A DNA stretch of 64,000 bases from Streptomyces rishiriensis (GTDB taxonomy: Bacteria > Actinomycetota > Actinomycetes > Streptomycetales > Streptomycetaceae). Location of the stretch: assembly GCF_030815485.1 (NCBI RefSeq), contig NZ_JAUSWV010000002.1, positions 4,340,001 through 4,404,000 of the forward strand, read 5' to 3'. Made by a program: the position numbers and the translations under genes. Each line of letters starts with the position of its first letter. Within the stretch, counting starts at the first letter, position 1. Shown one piece after another: positions 34,164-42,274 of this stretch. The notes under the pieces are model-generated. The model did not search any database. It saw nothing but the letters and a program-made list of their open reading frames with translations, and was not told where the DNA came from.

Positions 34164-34208
34164 CCGTGCGATTCCATGGTGGGACGGCCGTCGTAAGGTG
34201 TCAACCGC

Positions 34209-34241
34209 TGTGGATAACCTGCGGGCATCCCCTGTGGAAAA
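34209..34241 (-). promoter_or_regulatory. Pair of DnaA-box-like 9-mers
   Basis: TGTGGATAA (34209-34217) and TGTGGAAAA (34233-34241), i.e. TTATCCACA and TTTTCCACA on the minus strand, 24 bp apart, in the gap between paaA and the DUF5819 gene. Confidence 0.5.
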
Positions 34242-34366
34242 CCTGCCCCGGCCTTTTCCCGGCCTGGGTGCGGCGGGGAGGGGGCTGCGCCGAACGGGTG
34301 AGGCTGAGTACCGTTCGCGATTGCGCGACGCAGCGCGAAGAGACCGGTATCGGGGAACGGGGCGGA

Positions 34367-35530
34367 ATGGACGTGCACGACGGAGGGTCCGGCTCTCCAA
34401 AGGGGCCGAACACGTCAGGGGAGGCGGAGGCGGACTCGCCATCCGCCCGGGACGCCGTTCCCCGGCCCCGAGCTGAACTCCCGAGCCCCGAGCCTGCCTC
34501 CCGGTCCGGACGAGCGGACTCCGAGCCTGATTCCCGGACCGGACGAGCGGACCCCGAGCCTGATTCCCGGACCGGACGAGCGGACCCCGAGCCTGATTCC
34601 CGGACCGGACGAGCGGACTCCGAGCCTCCTTCCAGGTCCGAGGTCGTCGACCCCGGCTCCGAGCCCGCTTCCCGGCCCGAGATCGTCGACCCCGGCTCCG
34701 AGCCGGCCTCCCGGCCCGAGGTCGTCGACCCCGTCTCGGAGCCTGTGGCGCGGGCCGAGCCCGCCGAGCCCGTCGGTGTTTCCGCCGGTCTTCCCGTGGG
34801 CGCCTCCGTCGGCGGTCCTGGCGGTGCCGTCCTCGGCGACCCCGCCGCCGGTCCCGGCAGCGGGCCCCGGCGACCGGAGGCCCGTACCGGTGTGGCCGCC
34901 CTCTCCCCCCGCTATCAGGTCGGCGCGGCGCTGGCGCTGGCCGTCGTCGCGGTGGCCGTCTGTGTGCATGTCGGGATGGTGTTCCTGCACGTCGCCCCGC
35001 CGAACACCGTCAGCAAGGCACACGGCAAGGCGATCGACGACTGGATGTATCCGGAGTTCGAGCAGAACTGGAAGCTCTTCGCGCCGAACCCGCTGCAGCA
35101 GAACATCGCCGTTCAGGTCCGTGCCCAGGTCCGCACGGTGGACGGCGGCTCGCGGACCACCGGGTGGTACGACCTGTCGGCGCAGGACGGCCGGGCCATC
35201 GACGGCAATCTGCTGCCGAGCCACACCGAGCAGAACGAGCTGCGCCGCGCCTGGGACTTCTTCACCGCCACCCACGACAACGACAACCGCCCCGTCGGCC
35301 TGCGCGGAGCCCTCTCCGAGACGTACCTGCGCCGCATCGTGACGCTGCGCCTGGAGCGCGGCGGCGCGGCCGGTGACGGCGGTGTCGTCGAGCGGATCCA
35401 GGTCCGTTCGCAGACCACCAACGTCACCCCGCCGAAGTGGAGCACCGAGAAAGTGTCGACGAGCCCGGTGTACCGCGTGCTGTCCTGGTGGTCGCTGCCG
35501 GACGGCGAGACAGAGGGAGGCGCGCGGTGA
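34367..35530 (+). CDS. DUF5819 family membrane protein with repeat-rich N-terminus
   Basis: 387 residues from ATG 34367. Residues about 30-180 are disordered and repetitive: four copies of SRTGRADPEPD-like 11-mers, then three copies of a 13-mer SRPEVVDPGSEPA. A membrane helix follows (VGAALALAVVAVAVCVHVGM, about 183-206), then the DUF5819 extracytoplasmic domain (WMYPEFEQNWKLFAPNPLQQ, TEQNELRRAWDFFTATHDND). It overlaps the HTTM gene by 4 bases (GTGA); DUF5819 and HTTM proteins are regular partners in Streptomyces. The phrase 'FEQNWKLFAPNP' is the family signature. Function unknown, perhaps the accessory subunit of an HTTM membrane enzyme. Confidence 0.88.
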   Translation: MDVHDGGSGSPKGPNTSGEAEADSPSARDAVPRPRAELPSPEPASRSGRADSEPDSRTGRADPEPDSRTGRADPEPDSRTGRADSEPPSRSEVVDPGSEPASRPEIVDPGSEPASRPEVVDPVSEPVARAEPAEPVGVSAGLPVGASVGGPGGAVLGDPAAGPGSGPRRPEARTGVAALSPRYQVGAALALAVVAVAVCVHVGMVFLHVAPPNTVSKAHGKAIDDWMYPEFEQNWKLFAPNPLQQNIAVQVRAQVRTVDGGSRTTGWYDLSAQDGRAIDGNLLPSHTEQNELRRAWDFFTATHDNDNRPVGLRGALSETYLRRIVTLRLERGGAAGDGGVVERIQVRSQTTNVTPPKWSTEKVSTSPVYRVLSWWSLPDGETEGGAR

Positions 35531-36738
35531 ACCGGTTCTCCCTGACGGTGTCCGCCGCCATCGCCCGCGTCACCGGGTCGGCGCTCGCGCCGTACCAGAG
35601 CGCCGTGGTCCGGATCGGCTTCAGTGTCACCTGGCTGCTGTTCCTGCTGCGCGAGTTCCCTCACCGTCAGGAGCTCTACGGCCCCGACGGTCCCTGGGAC
35701 TGGGAGCTGGCCCGGCAGCTGATCGACACCAACGGCGCGTTCACGGCACTGATGTGGTCGGACGGGCGGGGCTGGTTCGAGGCGGTCTACCTGCTCGCGC
35801 TGCTCTTTGCCGGGCTGCTGCTCCTCGGCTGGCGCACGCGCGCGATGTCGGTGCTGTTCATGGTCGGCGTCCTGTCGCTGCAGAACCGCAGCGTCTTCAT
35901 GGGGGACGGCGGGGACAACGTCCTGCACCTCATGTCGATCTACCTCGTGTTCTTGCGGTGCGGCCGGGTGTGGTCGCTGGACGCGCGGCGGGAACGGCGC
36001 GCGCAGGAGGCACGCGCGCGTGGCGAGCGGGTCACGGACCGGGTGGGCCCCGTTCTGTGGGCCGTGACGGGGTTCGTCCTGGTCACGGTGACCGTGGCGG
36101 GCCGCTTCCACAGCGACTGGACCATTCCGGCGCTTCTGTGGGCGGCGTGGGCGGTGCAGGGCCTGTGGTGGGCCGTCGGCCGCCGCACGAAGTCGGCGGA
36201 GCCCCGGGTCCTGCTCGACGTGATCGGCAACGTTCTGCACAACGGCGCCCTGTTCGTGATCATGGCGGAGGCCTGTCTGATCTACGCGACGGCCGGCTGG
36301 TACAAGATCCAGGGTTCGCGCTGGCAGGACGGCACCGCCGCGTACTACCCCCTGCACCTGGACTACTTCTCGCCCTGGCCGGCGCTCGCGGACCTGCTGG
36401 CCGCCAGTGGCACGATGGTCCTGCTGGCCACCTACGGCACCGTCATCGTGCAGGTTGCCTTCCCGTTCACGCTCGCCAACCGGCGGATGAAGAACGTGCT
36501 GCTGGCCCTGATGATGACGGAGCACGCGGTGATCGCCGTGCTGCTCGGGCTGCCGTTCTTCTCGCTGGCGATGATCGCGACGGACGCCGTCTTCCTGCCG
36601 ACGACCTTCCTGCACAGGATGGGCGGATGGGCGGCACGCGCGCGTGGAGCGCTGCTGTCCGGCGGCGGTCGTACGGCGGTACCGGAGCCGCGCGCCCAGG
36701 AGAACCCCGAGCACACCCACGTAGGGTTCACGGCATGA
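35527..36738 (+). CDS. HTTM-domain membrane protein
   Basis: 403 residues from GTG 35527. Multiple hydrophobic helices in the pattern of the HTTM (horizontally transferred transmembrane) domain related to vitamin K-dependent gamma-carboxylase: VVRIGFSVTWLLFLLREFPH, WFEAVYLLALLFAGLLLLGW, the polar FMGDGGDNVLHLMSIYLVFL segment, and AGWYKIQGSRWQDGTAAYYP, the most conserved stretch. The bacterial reaction is not known. Coupled to DUF5819 in front and to the TrmH-type methyltransferase behind (ATGA overlap). Carries two copies of the CACGCGCGCGTG palindrome. Confidence 0.9.
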   Translation: MNRFSLTVSAAIARVTGSALAPYQSAVVRIGFSVTWLLFLLREFPHRQELYGPDGPWDWELARQLIDTNGAFTALMWSDGRGWFEAVYLLALLFAGLLLLGWRTRAMSVLFMVGVLSLQNRSVFMGDGGDNVLHLMSIYLVFLRCGRVWSLDARRERRAQEARARGERVTDRVGPVLWAVTGFVLVTVTVAGRFHSDWTIPALLWAAWAVQGLWWAVGRRTKSAEPRVLLDVIGNVLHNGALFVIMAEACLIYATAGWYKIQGSRWQDGTAAYYPLHLDYFSPWPALADLLAASGTMVLLATYGTVIVQVAFPFTLANRRMKNVLLALMMTEHAVIAVLLGLPFFSLAMIATDAVFLPTTFLHRMGGWAARARGALLSGGGRTAVPEPRAQENPEHTHVGFTA

Positions 36739-37553
36739 CCGACCCCGTGGCCGCCGGCTCCGATCCGCTCGGCCAGTGGCGCCGGCTCGCCGACGCCTCC
36801 GTCCTGCTCGACGGCTTCCACGCCCTCAAGCACGCCGTGCGCTTCGGGGCCGAGGTCCCGGTGGCGGTCACCGCCGACCGGCGGGCGACGCTCGCCCTCG
36901 CCGGCGAACTCGCCCCGGACGTGCGCGACGCGCTGGACGCGCTGCTGACGGAGGTCGCGGAGGCGACGTACACCTCCCTGGTGCCGCGTCCGCATCCCAC
37001 CGCGGTCGCCGCGCTGGCCGTACGGCCCTCCCGCGAGGCCAATCTGGAGCGGCTGGGGCACGCGCCTCGGAGCACTCCCGTCGTGGTCCTGGACAACCCG
37101 CGCAACCTCGGGAACGCGGGCGCGGTGATCCGGCTGGCCGCCGGTTTCGGGGCCACCGGGGTGGTCACCACGGGCACGCTCGACCCCTGGCATCCGACCG
37201 TGGTGCGCGGCGGGGCGGGGCTGCACTTCGCGACCGCCGTGGAGCGGCTGACCGTCGACGAACTGCCGGCCGGCCCGGTGTTCGCCCTCGACCCGGAGGG
37301 GGACGACCTCCGGGGCGTCAAGCTGCCGGACGACGCGCTGCTGGCCTTCGGCTCGGAGCGCAGCGGGCTCTCTGCCGAGCTGCGCGCGCGTGCCGACCAC
37401 CTTCTCGCCCTGCCGATGCGCCCCCAGGTCTCCAGCTACAACCTCGCGACCAGTGTGGCCATGACGCTGTACCACTGGAGCGCCACCGGGGGCGCGTCTG
37501 TGCCACCGAGGGAGCGACCTCGGGGGCGCACCGCACGTCCCCTGGAGGACTAG
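36735..37553 (+). CDS. TrmH/SpoU family RNA 2'-O-methyltransferase
   Basis: 272 residues from ATG 36735 (ATGA overlap with the HTTM gene). The three SpoU motifs are clear: motif 1 VVLDNPRNLGNAGAVIRLAA (Asn/Arg catalytic), motif 2 LLAFGSERSGLS, motif 3 LPMRPQVSSYNLATSVAMTL with the AdoMet-binding trefoil knot. The N-terminal 100 residues are the substrate-binding domain. It would methylate a ribose in rRNA or tRNA; the target nucleotide cannot be told. The 3' end overlaps paaN convergently by 4 bases. Confidence 0.93.
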   Translation: MTDPVAAGSDPLGQWRRLADASVLLDGFHALKHAVRFGAEVPVAVTADRRATLALAGELAPDVRDALDALLTEVAEATYTSLVPRPHPTAVAALAVRPSREANLERLGHAPRSTPVVVLDNPRNLGNAGAVIRLAAGFGATGVVTTGTLDPWHPTVVRGGAGLHFATAVERLTVDELPAGPVFALDPEGDDLRGVKLPDDALLAFGSERSGLSAELRARADHLLALPMRPQVSSYNLATSVAMTLYHWSATGGASVPPRERPRGRTARPLED

Positions 37554-39259
37554 GTGTCCCTGCGGACCTCCACCACCCGGAAGCGGTTCGCGACGAACGC
37601 GCCGTCGGTGAGGGCCGCGTTGGCCGCCGGGTTGCCGCCCGAGCCGTGGAAGTCGGAGAACGCGGCCGTCTGGTTGACGTAGACCCCGCCGGTGAGGTTG
37701 AGGGACAGCTGAGCGGCCTCCTCCAGGCAGACCTCCTCGATCGCCCGCTCGATCTCCTCGTCGGTGGTGTACGCGCCGACCGTCATCGCGCCCTTCTCGC
37801 GCACCGTGCGCCGCAGCAGGGCGACCGCGTCCGCCGCCGAGTCGACAGCGACGGCGAAGGAGACCGGGCCGAAGCACTCGTCCATGTAGGCGGCCTCGTC
37901 GTCCGTTCCCTCCCAGTACTTCCGCGCCCCGTCGAGCTTGACGAGCACCGGGGTGCGCACGATCGCGTCCGGGAACTCCGGGTTGCTCACCTCGCGGGAG
38001 GCGAGGGCGACCTCGCCGAGGCCCGCGGCGGCCTCCAGGCGGGCCTTGACGTCCGGGTTGACGATGGCGCCGAGCAGCGCGTTCGCGCGCGCGTCGTCGC
38101 CGAGGAGGCCGTCGACCGAGCGGGCGAGGTCGGCGACGACCTCGTCGAAGGTCTTCGCGCCCTCGTCGGTGCGGATGCCGTCGCGGGGGATCAGCAGGTT
38201 CTGCGGGGTCGTGCACATCTGGCCGCTGTACAGGGAGAGCGAGAACGCCAGGTTGGCGAGCATGCCCTTGTAGTTCGCCGTCGACTCCACGATCACCGTG
38301 TTCACGCCGGCCTTCTCGGTGTAGACCTGCGCCTGACGGGCGTTGGTCTCCAGCCAGTCGCCGAAGGCGGTCGAACCGGTGTAGTCGACGATCCTGATCT
38401 CCGGGCGGGTGGCCAGGGTCTTGGCGATGCCCTCGCCGGGGCGCTCGGCGGCCAGCGCGACCAGGTTCGGGTCGAATCCGGCCTCGGTGAGCACCTCGCG
38501 GGCGACGCCGACGGTCAGCGCGAGCGGCAGCACCGCGCGCGGGTGGGGCTTGACCAGGACCGCGTTGCCGGTGGCCAGGGAGGCGAACAGGCCCGGGTAG
38601 CCGTTCCACGTCGGGAAGGTGTTGCAGCCGATGAGCAGGGCGATCCCGCGCGGGACCGGCGTGAAGCTCTTGGTCATCGTGAGCGGGTCGCGCTTGCCCT
38701 GGGGCTTGCTCCACTCCGCCGTGCCGGGCGTGCGGACCTGCTCCGCGTACGCGTACGCCACCGCTTCCAGGCCGCGGTCCTGCGCGTGCGGGCCGCCCGC
38801 CTGGAAGGCCATCATGAAGGCCTGTCCTGAGGTGTGCATGACCGCGTGCGCGAACTCGTGGGTCCGGTCGCTGATCCGCTTGAGGATCTCCAGACAGACC
38901 ACCGCGCGCAGTTCCGCTCCCGCGTCGCGCCAGGCGCCCTGTCCGGCCCGCATGGCCGGCAGCAGCGTGTCCACGTCCGCGTGCGGGTAGGTCACGCCCA
39001 GTTCGACGCCGTACGGCGAGACCTCGCCGCCCACCCAGCCGTCGGTGCCGGGCTGGCCGAGGTCGAGGCGGGTGTGCAGAACGGCGTCGAAGGCGGCCTT
39101 GCCGGCCGCGGCGTCCAGGCTGCCGTTCTCCCCGTACGCCTTGGGGTGTTCCGGGTGCGGGGACCAGTACGCGCGGGTGCGGATCGCTTCCAGGGCCTGG
39201 TCGAGGGTGGGCCGGTGCTGGGCGATCAGAGCGTGCGCGGTCGGTTCGGCGGCGGCCAT
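37550..39259 (-). CDS. paaN: Phenylacetic acid degradation protein PaaN
   Basis: 569 residues. Aldehyde dehydrogenase fold: FTPVPRGIALLIGCNTFPTW, the nucleotide-binding IVDYTGSTAFGDWLE, the general-base region YTEKAGVNTVIVEST, and the catalytic cysteine in LYSGQMCTTPQNLLIPRDGI; LTGGVYVNQTAAFSDFHGSG lies near the end. This type (PaaN_2-like) lacks the fused MaoC hydratase domain of the E. coli PaaZ, so ring opening and aldehyde oxidation are split between proteins. It converts the semialdehyde formed after oxepin-CoA opening to 3-oxo-5,6-dehydrosuberyl-CoA. Divergent from paaH across a shared operator. Confidence 0.92.
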   Translation of the reverse strand: MAAAEPTAHALIAQHRPTLDQALEAIRTRAYWSPHPEHPKAYGENGSLDAAAGKAAFDAVLHTRLDLGQPGTDGWVGGEVSPYGVELGVTYPHADVDTLLPAMRAGQGAWRDAGAELRAVVCLEILKRISDRTHEFAHAVMHTSGQAFMMAFQAGGPHAQDRGLEAVAYAYAEQVRTPGTAEWSKPQGKRDPLTMTKSFTPVPRGIALLIGCNTFPTWNGYPGLFASLATGNAVLVKPHPRAVLPLALTVGVAREVLTEAGFDPNLVALAAERPGEGIAKTLATRPEIRIVDYTGSTAFGDWLETNARQAQVYTEKAGVNTVIVESTANYKGMLANLAFSLSLYSGQMCTTPQNLLIPRDGIRTDEGAKTFDEVVADLARSVDGLLGDDARANALLGAIVNPDVKARLEAAAGLGEVALASREVSNPEFPDAIVRTPVLVKLDGARKYWEGTDDEAAYMDECFGPVSFAVAVDSAADAVALLRRTVREKGAMTVGAYTTDEEIERAIEEVCLEEAAQLSLNLTGGVYVNQTAAFSDFHGSGGNPAANAALTDGAFVANRFRVVEVRRDT

Positions 39260-39348
39260 GCGGGACCAACTCCTCGTCTTGAGAACTCTCCGTCGAGCTC
39301 ATGACCTGGCGGAAACCTGGGCAGGAACAGCCAGTCAGAGCTAGAGTA

Positions 39349-39362
39349 ACCGAACGATCGGT
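39349..39362. promoter_or_regulatory. TetR-type operator between paaN and paaH
   Basis: ACCGAACGATCGGT, in the 159-base divergent gap, 87 bases before paaN and 57 before paaH. Possible -10 boxes abut it on each side (TAGAGT reading right, TACTCT reading left), so a bound repressor would block both promoters. Same 16-bp core as the site before paaA. Confidence 0.75.
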
Positions 39363-39418
39363 CGGGACAAGGGGGCCTGCCGCATCTGTGGAAATCCCCG
39401 TGCGGGAGGATCGCGCAC

Positions 39419-40933
39419 ATGACAGCAATCGACCTCAACAGCCCCGTGGCCGTCGTCGGCACCGGCACCATGGGCCAGGGCATCGCCCAGGTCGCGCTCG
39501 TCGCCGGTCACCCCGTGCGGCTGTACGACGCCGTGCCCGGCCGTGCCCGCGAGGCGGCCGCCGCCATCGGCGCCCGCCTGGACCGGCTCGTCGAGAAGGA
39601 CCGCCTCGCCGCCGCCGACCGGGACGAGGCACGTGCCCGCCTGAGGCCTGCGGAGAGCGTCACCGAGCTCGCCGACTGCTCCCTGGTCGTCGAGGCCGTC
39701 GTGGAGCTGCTGGAGGCCAAGCAGGAGCTGTTCCGGCAGCTGGAGGACGTCGTCGGCGAGGACTGTCTGCTCGCCACCAACACCTCGTCCCTGTCGGTGA
39801 CCGCCGTCGGGGGCGCCCTGCGCAACCCGGGCCGCCTGGTGGGCCTGCACTTCTTCAACCCGGCGCCGCTGCTGCCGCTGGTCGAGGTCGTCTCCGGGTA
39901 CGCCACCGACGTCACGTCGGCCACCCGCGCGTACGAGACCGCCCGCGCCTGGGGCAAGACGCCGGTCGCCTGCGCCGACACCCCCGGCTTCATCGTGAAC
40001 CGGATCGCTCGGCCCTTCTACGCCGAGGCGTTCGCCGTCTACGAGGCGCAGGGCGCCGACCCGGCCACCATCGACGCGATCCTGCGCGAGTCGGGCGGCT
40101 TCAAGATGGGCGCCTTCGAGCTGACCGACCTGATCGGACAGGACGTCAACGAGTCGGTCACGCACTCCGTATGGCGGTCCTTCTTCCAGGACGTGCGCTT
40201 CACGCCCTCGCTCGCCCAGCGGCGTCTGGTCGAGTCGGGCCGTCTCGGCCGCAAGACCGGCCAAGGCTGGTACGACTACGCGGACAAGGCCGGAGCCGCC
40301 GAACCGCACACCGCGGAGAAGGCACAGCCGCCCGCGTACGTCGTCGCCGAGGGGAACCTGGGCCCCGCCTCCGAACTGCTCGCGCTGATCCGCGAGGCGG
40401 GCATCCAGGTCCGCGAGGAGGAGGACGACCACGGCACCCGTCTGGTGCTGCCGGGCGATGGTCAGCTCGCCCTCGCCGACGGCCAGACCTCCGTGGAGTT
40501 CCGGGACGTCGTCTACTTCGACCTCGCCCTGGACTACCGCAAGGCCACCCGCATCGCCCTGTCCGCCTCCAAGGACACCTCCACCCGGACGATGTCCGAG
40601 GCGATCGGCCTGTTCCAGGCGCTCGGCAAGGACGTCAGCGTCATCGGCGACGTCCCCGGCATGATCGTCGCCCGTACGGTCGCGCGGATCGTCGACCTCG
40701 CGCACGACGCGGTGGCCAAGGGCGTGGCCACCGAGGAGGACATCGACACCGCGATGCGCCTGGGCGTGAACTACCCCCTCGGCCCCTTCGAGTGGAGCCG
40801 CAGACTGGGCCGCACCTGGGCCTGCTCCCTCCTGGACGACCTGCACGAGCGCGACCCCTCCGGCCGCTACGCGCCGTCCCTCGCGCTGTACCGCCACTCC
40901 TACGCCACCGAGAAGCGGGAGGGCGCCTCGTGA
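39419..40933 (+). CDS. paaH: 3-hydroxyacyl-CoA dehydrogenase PaaH
   Basis: 504 residues, ATG behind GGGAGGATCG. Rossmann motif VVGTGTMGQGIAQVAL; FFNPAPLLPLVEVVSGY; IVNRIARPFYAEAFAVYEAQ; HTIDXX-type catalytic region. A second, shorter C-terminal 3HCDH domain (about 400-500, VIGDVPGMIVARTVARIVDL, RLGVNYPLGPFEWSRRLGRT) matches the two-module architecture of PaaH/PaaC-type enzymes. It oxidises 3-hydroxyadipyl-CoA to 3-oxoadipyl-CoA with NAD+ in phenylacetate catabolism. Its stop overlaps the TetR gene's GTG. Confidence 0.93.
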   Translation: MTAIDLNSPVAVVGTGTMGQGIAQVALVAGHPVRLYDAVPGRAREAAAAIGARLDRLVEKDRLAAADRDEARARLRPAESVTELADCSLVVEAVVELLEAKQELFRQLEDVVGEDCLLATNTSSLSVTAVGGALRNPGRLVGLHFFNPAPLLPLVEVVSGYATDVTSATRAYETARAWGKTPVACADTPGFIVNRIARPFYAEAFAVYEAQGADPATIDAILRESGGFKMGAFELTDLIGQDVNESVTHSVWRSFFQDVRFTPSLAQRRLVESGRLGRKTGQGWYDYADKAGAAEPHTAEKAQPPAYVVAEGNLGPASELLALIREAGIQVREEEDDHGTRLVLPGDGQLALADGQTSVEFRDVVYFDLALDYRKATRIALSASKDTSTRTMSEAIGLFQALGKDVSVIGDVPGMIVARTVARIVDLAHDAVAKGVATEEDIDTAMRLGVNYPLGPFEWSRRLGRTWACSLLDDLHERDPSGRYAPSLALYRHSYATEKREGAS

Positions 40934-41520
40934 CCACCGCCAAACGCGATACGTACACCCCGGAGACCCTGCTCTCCGTCGCCGTCCAGGTCTTCAACGA
41001 GCGCGGCTACGACGGCACCTCCATGGAGCACCTCTCCAAGGCGGCCGGCATCTCCAAGTCGTCGATCTACCACCATGTCGCCGGCAAGGAGGAGCTGCTG
41101 CGGCGCGCCGTCAGCCGGGCCCTCGACGGCCTCTTCGGGATCCTCGAGGAGGAGCACGCGCGCGTGGGGCACGCCTCGGAGCGCCTGGAGTACGTCGTGC
41201 GGCGCATGGTGGAGGTGCTCATCGGCGAACTGCCGTACGTGACGCTGCTGCTGCGCGTGCGCGGCAACACCGACACCGAGCGGTGGGCCCTGGAGCGGCG
41301 CCGGGATTTCGACCACCGGGTCGCCGAGCTGCTGAAGGCGGCCGCCGCCGACGGGGACATACGCGGTGACATGGAGTTCCGGCTCGCGACCCGGCTGGTC
41401 TTCGGGATGATCAACTCGATCGTCGAGTGGTACCGCCCGGGCGGCCGGGGCATGGTCGAGATCGAGGTCGCCGACGCCGTCGTGCGGCTGGTCTTCGAGG
41501 GGCTGCGCGCGACCCCGTAG
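40930..41520 (+). CDS. TetR family repressor, probably of the phenylacetate genes
   Basis: 196 residues from GTG 40930 (GTGA overlap with paaH). The helix-turn-helix occupies residues 12-55: LLSVAVQVFNERGYDGTSME, HLSKAAGISKSSIYHHVAGK. The C-terminal ligand domain is helical (HASERLEYVVRRMVEVLIGE, LATRLVFGMINSIVEWYRPG), of the PaaR type known from actinobacteria and Thermus/Corynebacterium, which respond to phenylacetyl-CoA. Co-transcription with paaH and the ACCGAACGATCGGT sites before paaN/paaH and paaA argue for an autoregulated paa repressor. Confidence 0.88.
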   Translation: MTTAKRDTYTPETLLSVAVQVFNERGYDGTSMEHLSKAAGISKSSIYHHVAGKEELLRRAVSRALDGLFGILEEEHARVGHASERLEYVVRRMVEVLIGELPYVTLLLRVRGNTDTERWALERRRDFDHRVAELLKAAAADGDIRGDMEFRLATRLVFGMINSIVEWYRPGGRGMVEIEVADAVVRLVFEGLRATP

Positions 41521-41523
41521 GGC

Positions 41524-42120
41524 TCACCCCTGCGGCTCCAGGTCCTCCTCCTCGAACACCAGCAGCGTGCGCGTGCTGAGCACCTCCGGGATCGCCTGGA
41601 GCCGGGTGAGGACCACCTCGCGCAGCGCCCTGTTGTCCGGCGTGTGCACCAGGAGCAGGACGTCGAAGTCGCCCCCCACGAGGGCGATGTGGGAGGCGCC
41701 GGGCAGCAGTCTGAGCTGCTCGCGCACCGTTCGCCAGGAGTTCTGCACGATCTTCAGCGTGATGTAGGCGCTCGTGCCCTGACCGGCGCGCTCGTGGTCG
41801 ACACGGGCGCCGAAGCCGCGGATGACGCCGTCCTCGATGAGCCGGTTGATCCGCGCGTAGGCGTTGGCGCGCGAGACATGGACCCGCTCGGCGACCGACC
41901 GTATCGAGGCGCGGCCGTCCGCCTGGAGCATCTGGAGGATGTCCTGATCGATCGCGTCGAGCGGACGCGGCGGCGGCAGCGGGGCGCCGCCCTGGGCGGG
42001 GGCGGCACTCGGCGCCGGGGCGCCGGTCGACGGCGGAGGGCTGCCCGGAGGCGGCGACGTGCCGTTCTCCGGCCCGTCGGCCATTTGTTCAGGCGCCATG
42101 TCCCCCTGCCTCCCTGCCAT
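41524..42120 (-). CDS. bkdR: Lrp/AsnC family regulator, probably BkdR
   Basis: 198 residues; the first 50 are a Pro/Ala/Gly-rich extension and shorter starts (ATG 42099) are possible. Helix-turn-helix at about 53-100 (LDAIDQDILQMLQADGRASI, RSVAERVHVSRANAYARINR), and the RAM effector domain with GQGTSAYITLKIVQNSWRTV and GDFDVLLLVHTPDNRALREV. Divergent from the branched-chain keto acid dehydrogenase operon with a 154-base gap, the classical place of bkdR, which senses branched-chain amino acids. Convergent with the TetR gene, 3 bases apart. Confidence 0.88.
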   Translation of the reverse strand: MAGRQGDMAPEQMADGPENGTSPPPGSPPPSTGAPAPSAAPAQGGAPLPPPRPLDAIDQDILQMLQADGRASIRSVAERVHVSRANAYARINRLIEDGVIRGFGARVDHERAGQGTSAYITLKIVQNSWRTVREQLRLLPGASHIALVGGDFDVLLLVHTPDNRALREVVLTRLQAIPEVLSTRTLLVFEEEDLEPQG

Positions 42121-42144
42121 GGACGTACTGCATTCATCTCAGGT

Positions 42145-42166
42145 TGTGGAGAACCGTTTGTCCACA
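42145..42166. promoter_or_regulatory. DnaA-box-like pair, inverted
   Basis: TGTGGAGAA (42145-42153, one mismatch) on one strand and a perfect TTGTCCACA (42158-42166) on the other, 25 bases in front of the bkdR start codon. Confidence 0.4.
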
Positions 42167-42200
42167 GCCTGAGGGGCCCTGTAGCCAAAATGTGCCGACG

Positions 42201-42214
42201 ACCGAACAATCGGT
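42201..42214. promoter_or_regulatory. TetR-type operator before the first bkd operon
   Basis: ACCGAACAATCGGT differs from the paaN/paaH site by a single base and restores the same ACCGA-N4-TCGGT dyad. It lies 61 bases before E1alpha and 81 before bkdR, so the paa repressor may also control branched-chain keto acid oxidation. Confidence 0.6.
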
Positions 42215-42274
42215 AGGTGAGGCGCATCACAACCGGCGCGCCTCCCGTAGCCACTCCCACGAGGAGGTGCCGTC

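Noticed and set aside
34496..34640. Regularly spaced 33-bp repeats that could suggest a CRISPR array
   Set aside because: The repeats are contiguous without unique spacers, stay in frame and encode 11-residue units inside a membrane protein; no cas genes.
36432..39428. 998-codon minus-strand open frame
   Set aside because: It is the antisense and out-of-frame shadow of the trmH and paaN genes, whose families are certain; long antisense frames are a product of high GC at codon position 3.
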